This document shows, one piece after another, positions 1 through 37,000 of a stretch of DNA of 64,000 bases. The DNA is from Ciona savignyi (taxonomy: Eukaryota; Chordata; Ascidiacea; Phlebobranchia; Cionidae): positions 2,442,344-2,506,343 of the forward strand of contig CH003275.1 of NCBI GenBank assembly GCA_000149265.1. The letters run 5' to 3'. Each line of letters opens with the position of its first letter. Position 1 is the first letter of the stretch. The notes under the pieces are model-generated. The model was not told the DNA's origin. It made no database searches and worked only from the letters and a program-made list of their open reading frames with translations. A program made the position numbers and the translations under genes.

Positions 1-644
1 TTTCCTATGTTTCCCATTTCTATCAATACTTTGATAGGCATAAAAATTTAAACCAATTTTTGTGATTTAGATATGAGTTATTTCATTATGTTTTGTAGTA
101 CCTTAAAAATTATACCGATCTAGCACTTCATATAATCTTATGGGATTTATTAAACTATTTCTAACATAACCCCACACCAAATCAGTCCCATACCCTTTGG
201 TTCTAATAAATATGAAATAAAGAATTACCAACTCATTCACATGCATTCAAACATGCAATTTACATGATTACCCATTCTTGCTATTCGACTGCATTCACCC
301 CTAACCACAGTAACCAATGACCTCCCCATACCCACAGCATGATAGCAGCTTTGTAGTACCTTAACAATTATACCAATTCAGCACTTCATATAATCTAATG
401 GGTTATATTAAAATAACCCCACACCAAATCAGTCCCATACGGCCATACCCTTTGGTTCTAATAAAGAAGAAATAAAGAAATACCAACACATTTTGCATTT
501 TATATCCCAACATACAATTTAAACAATCATCCTATTTAAACGGGTTGGCCATAATAAAACCCAATAACACCCCCCCCATACCCACAGCATAATAGAGGGT
601 TCACCCCTAACCACAATACCCCCCCCCATCCCCCACACCCACAG
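1..644 (+). other. TAF1 intron with a local ~180-bp duplication
   Basis: No coding signal is visible. A block at about 93-275 recurs at about 354-530; both share TAGTACCTTA, ACTTCATATAATCT and CCCACACCAAATCAGTCCCA, with small indels. The stretch ends in a long C-rich tract and the acceptor CCCACAG at 638-644. Confidence 0.7.
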
Positions 645-24350
<23,706 letters not shown>

Positions 24351-25860
24351 TATGTGACGTCATATTTTCGTCATCACCGAGATGGACGTCATGCTTCCGT
24401 TAATCCCAAGATGTTACGTCATATTTTAGTCATCACCGAGATGTGACGTCATATTTTAGTCATCACCGAGATGTGACGTCATGATTCTGTGACGTCATAC
24501 TTCTGTCACCCCCAAGATAGACGTCATACTTACGTATTCGAAACCAACCGAGCAACGTGAATATTGCGGAAGCGTGGGAAAGCTACGTTGTAAAAAACGT
24601 CGTTTTGTTAACTTCCGGATATATTTCGCATTATTTTTATAAAGGATGACGTAGTATGGTCGATGACGTCATTTTGAAAGTGAAAGTTCGTTAATAGAAT
24701 CTTTATTTCAATTTTGCCACCAAAGTCCAGAAACGCTTAGCTTCCGCAAAATATTAAACTTCTTCATTTTTTCCGGTAATTCCGCTTTCCGTCATAATGA
24801 TTTTCACATTTAATAATAAAGGTCACTTGTGACGGGATAGTCTTATTAAATTTTGATGACCCATCGAGTTAATTTCTGTCCAGCACCGCAGATTTTCAAC
24901 GCTGCGACTTCAATTGGCGGAAAACCTTGCGTCACTTGTCCCATTGTTAGCTCTCAATGGGTTCTGTGACGTAAGAGTATCGAAGGAAGTTCCCGACAAT
25001 GCTTAGTTTAGAAAAATTACGAAAAAGGGAAGTGAAATTTGAAAGTTATTACAAGCTTAATTAGAGAGGTGACACATGTCTATATGCATTCTATATCCAT
25101 TTAAATATTGGACAGAGTTAGTCAGTGGTAGATTAAAACAGAGAACTCTTCGGCCTATATAACTATTTGGTCAGAAAAAGTAAAAATAAAAAGGTTACCG
25201 GAGCTAGCCTACAACAGCCTACGCCATTTAGTTGTTGCCTTTTGCAAAAAAAATAGTGCTTGGCTATTTTCATTTAGCATAATTTATCAAATTAAAATTG
25301 GTATAATTAAAAATGATATCAAGGCAGGCTTGCATTATAAAGCGTCTTGGCATGAAAAGTACTAATTTCATGTTGTAATTTCGTTAAGAGCAAAATGCGG
25401 GATTGTCATAACACGGGTTAATTGCCGTATGTTGTATATGTTTGGGACGACCTTTCAGTTTTAGTAGAAACCATTAATTCACTGGGTATCTATAAACGAT
25501 GTCCGATAAAATGACTTGTTGGTTAGTCAGAACCGAAGAACTAGAGACCAGTGTTAGTTCCACAACCTTTCGGCTTAAAAAGTAAGAACCAACCGTGGGA
25601 TCGTATATTTACAGCTTATTTTTGGGAAAACTAAGATGAGGGAAATTGGAAAGGCGGGAAACTCCACACTAAAATAAAGATTAGGTCATAAGAGCTAGTT
25701 TTAAACATGGGGTTAGGATTAGTTCTGGGGTTAAAATCAGTGATTAGGAAAGGGTTTAAATTAGTTTTCGTAGTTTTAATGTGCAGTTTCCCTCCTTCCC
25801 GCTTACCCTACTTTTAGTGTTGTCCTTTATTTTGAAGAATCACTTGCAGGATTTGCCGTC
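24351..25860 (+). other. TAF1 3' UTR and spacer before the GPCR
   Basis: After the TGA comes a short array with repeated TGACGTCA palindromes (24350-24540) and another at about 24664. A possible poly(A) signal AATAAA is at 24815-24820. The remainder to 25860 is AT-rich with SINE debris (about 25430-25600). A likely acceptor, CTTGCAG, sits 11 bp before the GPCR ATG, so a 5' non-coding exon may exist in this spacer. Confidence 0.6.
24815..24820 (+). terminator. Candidate TAF1 poly(A) signal AATAAA
   Basis: Canonical hexamer 465 bp after the TAF1 stop codon, followed by GT-containing sequence. Confidence 0.5.
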
Positions 25861-28800
25861 ATGAATTCCACAAACACACCTAGGCCTATGTCAATGTGTA
25901 TGTACATGAAAACAACCGCGCTCAACCAAACGGTGACAGGCGAGGGTCCGATGGGGGTTCGAATCTTTTTCTCGCTTCTCGTCTTCCTTTTAAACTCTGT
26001 ACTCTTGGTTGCATTGATTAAAAGCTGGTCCAAGTTACGGCAAAACGTGTACGTTTTCGTAGCTGGTATCGTAGCCTGTGACGGGCTACTGGGTTTTGTT
26101 AGTGTCGTTAACGTGGCGTACCACATGGTAGCAGAGGTCAGGTTAAGGAATACCGAAGGTAAGCGTTTGTTAGTACTGTATAGATAGAATACGTGCGTCC
26201 GGCCCGTTGAAGTTGCGTCGCCTTTCATTCGAAAGGTTGAAGGTGCGAAACTGGTCGCTAGCTGGTCGGTTGTGTCCTTGGGCAAGGCACTTTACGGACA
26301 TTGCCTGAACCCAGCGGATTAATGGGTTCTACCAAATTGAAGGAACGTGTCTATCATATACAACACACTGAAATAGCTCAGGTAATCCGACGATGGGCAC
26401 GAGGTGATCTGACGATTGCCCGTGTGTTAACCCCCTTGGTTTTCCCATTCACGTGGATAAAGATGAATGTCCTTCTATCCTATATGATATTCATATTTAT
26501 TCAAGTGATTGAAAAAGCGTAAATGGGACAACACTTTAAGAGGTGAATACGGAAAGAAGGCTTAATAAAACAATGGAAACTAATTCTAACCCTGCCCCAA
26601 AAACCAATCTTAACCTTAGAACTGACACTAATTTTTACCTATACCCTTCTTACACTAACCCCATAGTTATAATCTTTATTTTAGTGTGCAGCTTCCCTCA
26701 TTCCGTTCTCCCCTCTTTTTCACCCATAAGGAGCGTTATCACACCGGCTCTAGTCAAATGTTGCAGTGTGTTATTTATTGAGACCCTCCTTTAGTTTTAG
26801 ATAAACCAATTTAGAGAAAATACCCTACTAACTAGCGACTAATTTCGTTGCCATCTACAACTTTGCACCTAATCTAAAATGCGTTAATAAAGAAAGGCGA
26901 CTCTTTTTGTATTAAAAATGGCCGATTTTTGTACAGAATGCTGGGCAAATTAGGAATTCAAACTGTCCTATTTTGCCATTCTTTGAAAGTGGAACTAGCC
27001 AATTTTGGGATTAAAACGAAATAAGTCTAAGATTCAATCTTTTAAGCCTGTCACTTAACCCCTTAAGGACGAACTGCTTTCGTGACCAGGCTCTTTGATC
27101 TTAACCCTAAGCTATTAATAACATTGTCTCGATCAGTGGACAACAAAGTGGAATCTGACAATCACTTGTGACTGTGGTAGGAATTAAGCTAAACGGAGAA
27201 TAAACAAATAACTTAACCAGCACTTACTCGGTTAAATTATTCAAAAACAACACATTTTACCAGGTATGTACCAGTACGAAACGGCCTGGTTCTATATCAT
27301 CAAGTCTTCTACCTTTATGGCTGCGGAAGTGTACACGGCTGGGAATACAGCATTGATAGCTCTTGCATTTGCTCGGTATATTTCTGCTCAATCGCACCAA
27401 CACACGAAACAGCTATACAAGTAATGTTATATACTATTTCTATGTAATTTGATTTCTACTTGGGGGTGGAGTCAGTGTGGAATTGACAGGACCAGCGGAA
27501 AAGAAAATTGGTATCGAACCCGACCGTGAGTCGGAAGGTTGTAATTCGATATCTACCGCTTGCTAAACGCTTTTGTCCATTGTTAAGGACATTGCTTTAG
27601 CCCCGTAAACGAGAACTAAAACACGATCTTGTGTTTAAATTCTTAGTTATGTCGTTTAATAGCAAAAACAAAACGATCTTAGGGATACCGTCGTGATATC
27701 GAAACTTGGCCCGGTGAAACGGGGAGGTATCACACGCGGGCAATCAAGAGACTGCCTTGCACCACCGTTCAGTTACTAGAGCTATTGAAGTGTGTTCTAA
27801 ATGACTAAGACTTTTTTAAGTTCTAGCATAACCCCTTTGAACGACTCGGTCCATGAGATGACCGCTCCAAATGGTAGTGTATAGCAATTAATATGACATG
27901 CCACTTTTCAGAAGGTCTAACTCTGGCATTACTTCGAAAACGAAGAAATCCCTTTTATTATCTCGCAAGAAAAGTTGCATGTTATCGATGGTGGTCTTGG
28001 CAATATCACTTGGGATCTGTAAGTTATAAGATTTTTTTGTTTTAATAAGGCAAGAGTAACTAATTTCCCTATGAACTGAGCACGTTTAGACAGTTAGCTG
28101 TATTGGTAACGCTTTAAATTGCAAACTTATATTAGTAGGTTCGAAACAAGTCGCTTAGCGATTGCGGTCTGAAAACAATAACTTAACAGACTGAATTATA
28201 CTGTGTAAATGTAATCAACGTATTTAATATTCTTCAACTGCTTCTGTAACACGCTGGTCGTACGAGGTAGAGGCAATACGAATGGTTGTGGGTCAGAACT
28301 GGTCGCTGGCTAGTAGGTGGTGTCTTGAACTTTGCCTGAACCAAGGTTCTTGATCGGTCTTACCAAATTAAAGCGGTGACCAGTCAACTGAACCCCTTAC
28401 AACTGAACCCCTTACAACTGAGCCCCTACAACTGAACCCCTTTACAACTGAACCCCTTTAAACAGAACCGTTTTAACTGAAAAGGGGGTTCAGTTGTAAA
28501 GAGGTTTAATTGAAATGGGTTCAGTTGTAAAGGGGTTCAGTTTAAAGGGGTTCGGTTAAAAGGAGTTCAGTTGTAAGGGCCTTAATTGTAGGGGTTCAGA
28601 TGTAAAGGGTTCAGTTGTAAGGGTTCAGTTGTAAGGGTTCAGTTGTAAGGGGTTCAGTTGTAAGGGGTTCAGTTGTCATGGAACCATAAACATAATTAAT
28701 TTACTCCTAATCTCTTTCTTGGTTTTTAACGCCAAAGCGTTTTTTAACCGGATGAAACTTATCCTATTCATATCCTAATCTGTATTTGCTTTAATCATGA

Positions 28801-31800
28801 CTTGCGACGACTTTGTTTGATTTAGATTTCCCTTTGAGCTATTTACGAATAGGATAGGATATGATAGTCGTGTTGATCCCCGTGAACGAAAAAACCAAAG
28901 GGTTTAACACACGGGCAATCGTAAGATCACCTCGCGCCCACCGTCGTGTAACCGGAACTATTGCAGTGTGTTGTGTATGATTCACTCGTTTCTTTAATTT
29001 AGTAGAAACCATTAATCCGCTGAGTTCAGGCAATGTCCGTTAAGTGCCTTGCCCAAGAACACAACCGACTACCCTAGCGACCAGTTTTGAACCTTCAACC
29101 TTCTTAGCTGGAAAGGCACCGCACTAAACCCACCCAAACTAACCGGTAGGATATCAGTCGCATTAACCAGTATCGCTCACAAGCAAATAACTCAAACTGT
29201 TGTTCAGTGATAAACGGTATCGGTTGGAATTGCATGAGATCTTGTGCTTGCTTCTATTACAACGGACGATTCAGTCGGACCGAAGCGGCGGCAATGTGTC
29301 ATCATTATTATAAATGCAGGTGAGCTGGGTAGATAACTTTCTCGTAGGTTGCTAAATTCGAATGTTACAGACTCGTAATAGTTGACGCCGAAAAATTTTT
29401 GTTTTTAAAAATTGCCTAATACTTTGTTTTAAAAAATTGCCTACACCAAATAATTTTGGTTTTAAAAAATGCCCATTTATTTTTAATATAAGTTAACTTC
29501 GGCCACGTTCTGCTATACCTACACTAAATAATTATTTATAGACGCTTATAGGCGTGTTTTAACGATTGTATTTTTACCACTTTTTTCCTGTTTTAAGTTT
29601 CGGTTCCGTGTTTTTATTGTGGAAACAAAAAAAACTTAACTACATTAAGATGAATGTTGTCTTGTCTGTCCTCATATAATGAGACAATGGCCGTCGTGAA
29701 ATCGTTTGTATTGTGCCCAAAGTCGGGTTGTTAAAGTGAAAACTCAAGAAAATGTCGCAATAACATATAAAAAAACTTTTTAATCACTTTAGTCCATCCC
29801 ATGTGGTAGAACGTTATCTGATTCATTGGCAAGAAGTTATCTGACAGTTGCCCCGGTGAATCGAACATTAACTGATCGTGAATAGTTAACTCGGCCAATA
29901 TATATATATATGCCAGTTCCATACAAAAAATGGTGATAGCTACGAGCCCATTAATGTATTTTTTGACATTATCTTCAATTATTTACTTAAAAGATATCGC
30001 TTTGCAGTTATATCTACCCATCGTTGAATATCTACCTCGTGGTTGTGAGCGTCGTGCTTTTTCTTATCTCGCTCACGATCGTGATAGTGATGTGTATTAG
30101 GACTATTCACAAGACCGATGGTTTGGCGTCGATTTTACCGTATTCTCTTCATCTTCGATTGGTGCGTCGAAGCCAAAAGCGACGACAAGGTTATTTAAAC
30201 TAACATAAAATAGAATATTTTTAGAAATATAAATCGGTGTATGTATCGGCCGCGTTAAACACCTGGACAGATCACCGAATAAATAAGATTTCCATGTTTA
30301 TATCTGTTGGTGAAATAACAGGGAATTTTTACACGTGCAATCTACAAATTACCTTTCTCACACCGCGGGGTTAACGAAGTTATTGTAGTGTGTTAAATAC
30401 AATGGAGAAATTGCGTCAGTGATTGTTTAACCCATTAATCTTCTGAGAGATGAGCTGTTTTTTTTGTAATCTTCCACTCTAGCCCAGGGGTGGGCAACTT
30501 CTCTAGTCGACGGGCCAGATGTGGAAAAATGAAGTTCTTGGTGCGCCGGATTATTACATGAATAGTATTCAATATCTTGATTACAGGGTATGGTTAGATA
30601 CAGTCTGCGGGCCGGTCAAAATCCATGCACGGGTCGTATGATGCCCCTGCCTGCTCTTTCCATTTGGTAACATGACTATTCAGACGATGTCTGTTCGTCA
30701 CTTGAACCGTTCTTGTTTAGAAATCCGTATTTGAATCGGTCAATATGGTCCTCTAAGTGCCTGCCCAAGGACAAACCCAACAATAACCCCACAACCACTA
30801 ATATGGTAACTAATCGCCGACACTTTAACCGATTAAGCTTGTCAGTTGGACAATACTAAAAGTATATTTTTAGGAACGATGACATTATTCTCAAAGTTTT
30901 TATAATAGGGGTGATTAAATTAAGTCGTGATCCTAGTCAGGGCCCCGGAGCTATTGTAGGATTAGGGACTAAGGGTGCTAATAAATTGGTGAAGTTTGCT
31001 TCATCATAGTTAACAGCTCAGTAAACCGAATGTGGACACAATATAAACTTCTGCGTTTTTCACCTCCCGGGGATAAACATGAGTATCGTCCTTTTCCACA
31101 ATCTCTCTCTTTCGCATTTGTCTAAACATAATACTCAGCAGTCGAGAATGTCGAAACTGGAAATATCGACATCCACAGAAGGCATTCAATACAACTCTCG
31201 TACATGAGAAATATGTCGCACTTTATACTCTCAGTCACAGTGGTATACATCAGCTGCAGGTTAGCATGTTCCCGCTTTGTTTTTCAACTCATTTAAACGA
31301 AGTTTCTACCAAGTTGCTTAAGACTTTGTACTTCGCATTTCACCAGAAAGGCCGCAGACTCGAGACTGGTTGATAACTGGTCAGTTTTGTCTTTGTGCAA
31401 GGCACTTGACAGACATTTCCTTAACCCACTGGGTTTAATGGGTTCTACACTAATTAAATACACTGCAATATCTACAGTAACCCAAAAACGGGCGCCAGAT
31501 AATCTGACTTTAAACCCTTACGACATCTTGCGTTTTATCTTCTGCCTGTGACTAAACAGCCTGTGGGCGGTTTGTAAGTCTGTATAGCTTGGTGGGTTTG
31601 TACGCCGTCTTTGATACGAAAAGTTATAGACTAGAAACCGATTGCTAGTTACTTTGGGCAAAGCACATAGCGAAAATCGCCCAGATTTAGTGGATTAATG
31701 AGTTCTACTAAAACTGATGAAACATATAAATTCAACGCGCTGCATCAATAGCTCCACAAACCGGTCGGTAGGCACGAGGTAGGTATTCTGACGATTGCCG

Positions 31801-32833
31801 TGTGATAATGCCACTTGCTTTTTCTATTCTCATGATTAAAACATGTATAAACTAAGCTGAACGGTCGTATATTTAAATTGTTAACGCAAACGATTCATAT
31901 ACAGCAGGACATTAAAAACTGACCCTGTAATAAGCCCATAGAGGGTGCGAAACTTGGCCCAGTTAAAAATACACCCTAATTTTCAATGCTTTATTATTTT
32001 TCACAGACTTCCTGCTAATATAATTCTGCTGCTGGAATCATGTAATGTCGCCATCTCAATATCAAGTGGGGGGCTCATCGTGGTTGGAGCAATCGCCTTT
32101 ATTCACTCCCTCCTGAACCCAATAGTGTTCTACGTCACGTTGCAACCTATGCGCAAGGTCAGCCTCTGTTAAGAGATGTTCGGTTTAAAACTAGAGAGTG
32201 TCAAACACACGTCACCACCTCATCTTTAAAGTCTATTTTGTTTAACAAGACTCTCCAGTTTAGAACAAGAATTTTCGTGTACATGGAGGTTAAAGGAAAA
32301 TTTAGAGCCGTTATTTAGTTTATTTTTTATGCCCTCTTTACGGCCATAAGCATGGGTAAATTAAAAAAAAACAGCAAAACTTCGGCAAATGAATGATATT
32401 TTATTCTTGACACGTTTTGGAATGTTTCTTAATTATGTTTCAATCTTATTTATTAATTAAAGATCAATCAAACTCACAGCATTTCGACTTCCATTCCTAG
32501 ACCCTATGTTTACTACGCTTAGCCGGGTAAGCCAAACTCAGTAGTTTCATAAATGTATTTTCCCTAGGCCGTTTACCACCTACTCGCGCCCTGCTGTACT
32601 CGGACCATCGAGACCAAACGGGGAATCCCCAACACAGCGAAACAGCCATAAAATGGGGCTTGTGCACAGCCAAAGATCGGTATAGTTGTCTCAAACGGGA
32701 AACCCCAAACAAAGATACCAGGAAACCCAGCGAGATCTCCGAGAATCGAATCCAAACTCGAAAGCGATCAGATCTGAGCAACCGGGTCAGCGCGATCTCT
32801 ACCATTTCCGTTAACCGAGAAACTTCGTTTTAA
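25861..32833 (+). CDS. Class A GPCR, EDG/lysophospholipid-receptor-like (8 exons)
   Basis: Seven-helix plasma-membrane receptor, about 466 residues. Exons: 25861-26158, 27264-27420, 27912-28018, 29208-29319, 30008-30189, 31142-31259, 32007-32167, 32568-32833; phases agree. N-glycosylation sequons are at Asn2 and Asn22. Key positions: Asn45 in TM1, Asp74 in TM2, ARY (Arg137) in place of D/ERY in TM3, and NPIVFY (Asn362) in TM7. The Cys normally at the top of TM3 (3.25) is absent, while the second extracellular loop begins GIGWNC and holds five cysteines. S1P, LPA and cannabinoid receptors share this combination (no 3.25 Cys, GWNC, intraloop disulfide). The C-terminal exon gives a Ser/Thr/Arg-rich tail. 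A stop at 32170-32172 would end the protein at KVSLC if exon 7 were not spliced. The ligand cannot be told from sequence. Confidence 0.82.
26198..26483 (+). mobile_element. tRNA-derived SINE with deleted A-box segment
   Basis: The copy starts TCCGGCCCGTTGAAG and jumps to TGCGTCGCC, so the usual GTCTAACGGTTAAG is missing. The rest is complete to TTCTATCCTAT. It lies 39 bp after the first GPCR exon. Confidence 0.85.
28388..28680. repeat. Snapback array: CAACTGAACCCCTT units then their complement
   Basis: The left part (28388-28470) has about six units of ACAACTGAACCCCTT. The right part (28478-28680) has about twelve units of AAGGGGTTCAGTTGT, the reverse complement. Both lie in the GPCR intron between exons 3 and 4. 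The transcript could fold into a long imperfect hairpin. Confidence 0.92.
28851..29148 (-). mobile_element. tRNA-derived SINE, full length
   Basis: Minus orientation, from AGGATAGGATATGATAG to AACCGGTAGG, ending about 60 bp before GPCR exon 4 at 29208. Confidence 0.85.
30485..30649. mobile_element. hAT-like transposon fragment
   Basis: Starts CAGGGGTGGGCAACTT, contains GGGCCAGATGTGG and GCGGGCCGG, and ends ATGCCCCTG, the look of non-autonomous hAT elements. No clear 8-bp target duplication is visible. It is in the GPCR intron after exon 5. Confidence 0.55.
31340..31850 (+). repeat. Two worn SINE copies
   Basis: Around 31340-31560 and 31595-31830, head and body motifs (CAAGGCACTTGACAGACAT, GGTAGGCACGAGGTAGG) are recognisable but diverged. 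They fill the GPCR intron between exons 6 and 7. Confidence 0.6.
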
Positions 32834-34011
32834 TGGTTTTTGTATGCAACCCCGTGATGATGGTAATGATGCTATATATGCTATACATTACACCCTTGGC
32901 CGTAATCAAATGGTCAAGACTTGGTAGGTTCTTCACCAGGTCTTTACCTTGGCCATATAATTAGGACTTTTTTTATTTTTATTTTTTGTTTATACCCATG
33001 ATGTGTTCATCGCGTAGACCGCTTTTTAAGAAGAAATCTGTGTATGAAAATGTGGCGTTCACAATTCGCCCATTGCGCCCTGGTCCGGTATTTAACGTTT
33101 TTATCCAAAAGACAAAAATAGCATATGTTAAGTGCAATTGTGCGAATACAAAGCGAAAAAGAAAACGGACAGGGTAATGATCGAATCCTGCACCTGCAGG
33201 CCATGATCTTCAGCCTTTTCCCAAGACCACACGATTGGGAGAAGTTATGCCCGCTGTTTAAAACGATAAATGGCCTTGTATAAATATGCATATATTTTGT
33301 CGTTGGTTATACTACGCCATTTATGATCATGTGCTTGTTTTATTTTTTCATACTCAATATCTGCAATTAAATAATTTGCGTTTTTGTTGGTATTTCATTT
33401 CCTTTTTTTCAATGTTTAATGACTCGACCCGATTAACATTTTACAAAAAAATCAATTGGTGAAAGAACGGTTAATGACTTCAGAGTAATATTGAAACAAA
33501 CTAACATAATTCGAGCGAATTACTATGATATATCTAGTTAATTTTTTTTATATTAATAGGCATTACATATAACGGGGTATGCTGTAATATTTTAATTAAA
33601 TATGGAATTTTATTTTTATTTTATAATTATGTCTACAAGTTGAATAAAAAATCGGAGTAAATCGTATTTTGTAGTCACGACTTACAAAGAATATAGACTT
33701 AAAGGTGTCAAGGAAAACGTACAACAAAACATTCCTTTAACAAGCGCGACTCCGTGCCTTTATAACGAGCGCAACTTAAAAAATACGTTTTACCAACCGG
33801 CAACAAAAAATACTAAAAAAAGTAGGCAATTTAATGATTTAAATTAAAATTAGAATTTACATAAACAAAGATTAACGTTTCACTGACCGGAGGCGGCATG
33901 CAAATATTGACTTCCATTCTTAGTACATTGCCGGAAATGAATAACTCACTTCAATATTTGTTTTAAATTTATTACTTAAACATAATGGAAGAAATAGGAA
34001 AGTGTTAGAAA
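32834..34011. other. Convergent intergenic spacer, GPCR / otopetrin A
   Basis: AT-rich, with no coding signal that I trust. It holds an AATAAA on the plus strand at 33643-33648 (far from the GPCR stop) and, for the minus-strand gene, AATAAA at 33968-33973. Confidence 0.65.
33968..33973 (-). terminator. Poly(A) signal for otopetrin A
   Basis: AATAAA on the minus strand, 39 bp after the TAG stop at 34012-34014. Confidence 0.6.
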
Positions 34012-37000
34012 CTACGCAAAGGACCAGATTTCGAAGAGACATCCGGCCGAGTGCATGCGAAAGAAGATGCTTAGGGGTCTACATATCATTAAAATTGTCG
34101 TCCAGACGCTTGCGCCGAAAAACTGGCTTTGGTATAAGTACAGTGAAAATGCTGTACCGTCCAAAGACATGTACATCCAGAGACAAGCGTTCGCAATGAG
34201 CAAAAACATGGAAACTTCTCGAAGCACAAGTCTGCCACCGCGTGGCTGGGACACTTTAGACTGCGAAACGACTTTGATGATTGATTTTTTATTGTTTGTC
34301 TCCCTTTCAGGGTTTTCACAGCACGATGTTTCGATTTCAAGCGAATCCGAGGCCTCTAGTGCAATGCCGTTAATCTCTATCTTTGGCGAGGTTGGGTCAA
34401 TATGCTGCACAGTCTGCTCTCTGATTGATAAACATATCGAAACGTTATCGCCTCTATCGATAGTCTGTGTTATCGTAGCGAGATTCCGAGTGTTTTCCTC
34501 CGGTTCGTCTTGGAATGTTTGATGGCCTGGATTCGAGAACAGAGCCGAAATAACAGAGTTGATCGAATTATGGCGGCTTCTAAGGTAGCTTTGAGCGATG
34601 TTTTCAATTTCGTTCCTAGACCCGAGATGATCTTCTTCGTCGGTTGCTTGTATTGCTTGAAAACTGAAAGAAAAGTTTAGTTACAGCTCACAGATACGAC
34701 CAAAGGCGTTACAATTTTCAGAATGGACAAAGGTGTATTTAGAGATGGTTAGACGTTTAATTACGAAAGGGTATCATAACAGGACAAAGATTTACTTAAA
34801 ACTAAAAAAGCCGCAATGGTTGACGCGACCGATACATATATCGATTCAATACAAAAACGGTCTTTGCGACGAGCCCATTATAGGTTAGCATCTTTGTCCG
34901 GCCCGTTAGTCTAACGGTTAAGTGCGTCGCCTTTCAATCGAAATGTTGCAGGTGCGAAACTGGTCGCTAGCTAGTCAGTTGTGTCCTTGGGCAAGGCACT
35001 TTACGGACATTGCCTGAACCCATCGGATTAATGGCTTCTACCAAATTAAAGGAACGTGTCGATCATATACAACACACTACAACAGCTCCGGTAACCCGAC
35101 GATGGGCGCGAGGTGATCTGACGATTGCCCGTGTGTTAACTCCCTTGGTTTTCCATTCACGGGGATAAAATGAATATCCTATTCTATCATATCCTAGCCA
35201 GGTAAGAAATGTAAGACAGGCGTAGATGACAAACCTTTTCTTAATCTGATCCACTGTATCTTTTGCGTATTCCGTAGTTTCAGGCTCTCGCTGAAGACCG
35301 AATAATACCAAGACCACCTTAATTTAAAAAAAGTGTGACAGTTAAAAATACATATGGATGAGGATTGTGTTAGAGTTTCCAAATTCGAACGTATGGCTGA
35401 ATGGTTAACGCAACTACAAAAAATACCAAAAAAAATACAAAACGGTTTTGATGACGTGCCCATCAAGGATTTGAAAACTGGCCCAATAAAAATATTTGAT
35501 GCTAAAATAGAGGTCGAGTTTTTAACAAAGACACGTCAGTTAATAAGACTAGAGTTGAAGTGATTGGCTCTATTTATATTAATTCTGATGATTTGTAGCA
35601 AGAAAATCGCTTATACCGTATAAAAAATACACACATTTCACTGTATATTTCGTATGTGTGAAGGGATAATGGAGGATTGCATATAACATACCCCACTTTG
35701 TATCATGTGGTCTAAAGAGATAGAAATATACCTATTGTTGTACAATCGTGAGACCGAATGGTTAACACGACCGATTCATTTACCAATTCTATGTAAAAAC
35801 GGCCTTAGTGACGATCCGATCAAGGATTCAAACAGAAAAAATACTGAGAATAATGTTACCTGTAGCAAGCACTGAAACGTGTCACAAAGCCGAAATATCA
35901 TCGACACAACCCAGGTCTTATCCGTTTTATTTTCTTCCCCGGCGATGATGGCGAGAAGTGAGAAGCTGTTGGAAACCAGAGGACCGAGCATACAGATCAA
36001 AAGAAGGACTTCATCTAATAGAACGGTGGATTCGAGGACAACCGGTCTTTCGTTTTTGTAAAATACATAAAAGCCGACCAAGCAAGCGACAATCATGCAT
36101 ATCTGCAAGCTTATCTGAAAAAGGAGTTTGTTGTTTATCACGTATGGTTAAAAATGAAATATTTATCCTACAGTAGGTCTGGAAATACATATATTACGAT
36201 TTGTATATTTTTATCGTCGGATAAGTCGTGTGGAAAATCTGTTTTGGAGGATTTATCATTGTATCTTTGGGTAATTTGAGTGAAAAATTTGGATCATTGG
36301 ATTTATCCTTCCCGTTTTTAAAAACAAATTAATAAACGCACTGTTTTTGTACAATAACTGTGTGGAAAATACGTGGTGAGAGATTTATACACTGGTATTG
36401 TTCGTTAACTTGTGTGGGAAATCCGTATTGGAGAATTTATGCACAATTTTTGTCGGATAACTGGTGTGTAATAAATGTATTAAATAATTTCTTCACTCTT
36501 ATTGTTGGTTATTTTGTGTGGGAAATATGTATTGAAAGATTGACCCTTTTGTGCGAGATAGTTGAATTAAATTAAACACGTGAAATATACCAATTATATA
36601 AACTAAATACACACATGGGTTTATACGGCCTCATATTTCATTCACGGCATTAGTTTTAAACGTTATTCTTGACGTGTTTTAATGACTGACGTTTCGATGT
36701 CTGTTTTTATTATTCGTCTTAAGTTATAATATTTCAATTCAAATTCTTAGTTTTATTAACTTGAATAAAATTAAGGACGAACAAATACACAAAATATAAG
36801 TTTAAAGATATACAAATACACAAAATATAAATTTTAAGATAAAGAAATACGCAATATATATATATATAAGTTTAAAGTTTCAAATAAACCAAGTTTAAAT
36901 TTAAAGATATATAAATAAACAAAATATAAATTTATAGACATACAAAAACACAAAATATAACTTTAAAGATATACAAATAAACAAAATATAACTTTAAAGA

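Noticed and set aside
32497-32805. Minus-strand 102-codon frame
   Set aside because: It is antisense to the GPCR tail exon, has no splice or start support and no family features.
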